From contig JAPYWX010000111.1 of NCBI GenBank assembly GCA_028276145.1, positions 1 through 5,252 of the forward strand: 5,252 nucleotides of DNA, in the 5' to 3' direction. The stretch is from Spirochaetota bacterium (GTDB lineage Bacteria > Spirochaetota > Brevinematia > DTOW01). The position numbers and the translations under genes were made by a program. The first letter of the stretch is position 1. Every line of letters begins with the position of its first letter. Below the pieces are notes generated by a model. The model ran no database searches. It was not told the origin of the DNA and saw nothing but the letters and a program-made list of their open reading frames with translations. Shown here in pieces: positions 4,997 to 5,252 of this stretch.

Positions 4997-5252
4997 TTAC
5001 CTCATGTATATGAATTTTATTTTGCTGTCTGTGTCTCCTCTTTTGAACCTTAGGATATATATTCCGCTGCTTAAGTTTATTTCTGTTGGTGATAATTCGT
5101 AGTACTGCCCTTGAATAAGGTAAGTGTTTGTTATGTCTTTGATTTTTATTCCTTCTAAGGAATATATGGATATTTCATAAGTTCCTGGGTAGTTTATTAG
5201 AAACAGTAGTTTTTCGTTTTCTTTTACGACATTTCTTATGATTTTGATATTG
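4997..5252 (-). CDS. C-terminal fragment of a protein ending in a T9SS sorting / FlgD-Ig-like domain
   Basis: Only the last 84 residues are present; the start lies beyond the right edge and the stop is the TAA at 4999-4997. Residues 20-84 of the fragment read as one compact beta-sandwich domain: an opening NYPGTYEISIYSLEGIKIKD, then a QGQYYELSPTEINL stretch, the turn LSSGIYILRFKRG, and the final strand SKIKFIYMR. This order (G-x-Y-x-I-x-I-Y, G near a turn, L-x-S-G-I-Y, then a basic final strand ending close to the C-terminus) is that of type A C-terminal sorting domains of the type IX secretion system and of the related FlgD Ig-like domain. In T9SS systems such a domain directs a protein through the outer membrane and is then removed. 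The same fold also ends many proteins in bacteria without a proven T9SS, so export by that route is inference. It leads the operon that continues with the PorV-like barrel 4 bases downstream. Confidence 0.7.
   Translation of the reverse strand, partial: NIKIIRNVVKENEKLLFLINYPGTYEISIYSLEGIKIKDITNTYLIQGQYYELSPTEINLSSGIYILRFKRGDTDSKIKFIYMR

Noticed and set aside
1..5252. CRISPR array, tRNA or rRNA gene, insertion sequence or attachment site
   Set aside because: No spaced direct repeats, cloverleaf-like segment, transposase frame or terminal inverted repeats were found on reading both strands.

Overview
The window looks like chromosome of an AT-rich, Gram-negative-type (diderm) bacterium. It holds seven protein genes. 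Six lie on the minus strand and are all envelope or secreted proteins: five begin with a visible signal peptide, and the sixth (cut by the right edge) ends in a domain typical of surface proteins. The seventh, on the plus strand, is ribosomal protein L4. Reading every gene by eye I counted about 50 arginine codons, and all but one are AGA or AGG. Together with frequent ATA isoleucine codons this bias is common in thermophiles, but the window does not fix a phylum. Outer-membrane barrels plus a T9SS/FlgD-like C-terminal domain would fit several thermophilic diderm lineages, including FCB-type candidate phyla and deep Spirochaetota; that is inference.

Layout, left to right. 1-768 (minus, open at the left edge): periplasmic FecR-domain protein with a Pro/Gln/Glu/Lys-rich tail. 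780-2123 (minus): large outer-membrane beta-barrel protein whose stop codon overlaps the FecR gene's Shine-Dalgarno site, so the two form one operon. 2124-2251: divergent intergenic region with a promoter facing each way and an operator-like set of inverted repeats. 2252-2896 (plus): rplD, encoding L4, standing alone with its own promoter and terminator rather than inside the usual S10 operon. 2914-2933: GNRA-capped hairpin serving the convergent genes on both sides. 2937-3503 (minus): small outer-membrane barrel with its own putative promoter. 3607-4092 (minus): small exported protein with a tentative YbjN-like pattern. 4132-4992 (minus): PorV/PorQ/UPF0164-like outer-membrane barrel. 4997-5252 (minus, open at the right edge): C-terminal end of a protein finishing in a T9SS sorting / FlgD-Ig-like domain.

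How the genes may work together: the right-hand minus-strand genes (4997-5252, then 4132-4992, then 3607-4092) are tightly spaced and probably cotranscribed. A surface protein with a sorting-type C-terminus would be followed by a PorV-like barrel and a small periplasmic protein. The 2937-3503 gene sits behind a 103-base gap with a weak hairpin and a promoter, so it may be separate. The left-hand pair (barrel plus FecR protein) is a second envelope operon. rplD between the two blocks is functionally unrelated and is the most unusual point of gene order here. No RNA gene, mobile element, CRISPR array or clear sign of horizontal transfer was seen. No stretch over 300 bases lacks a gene.
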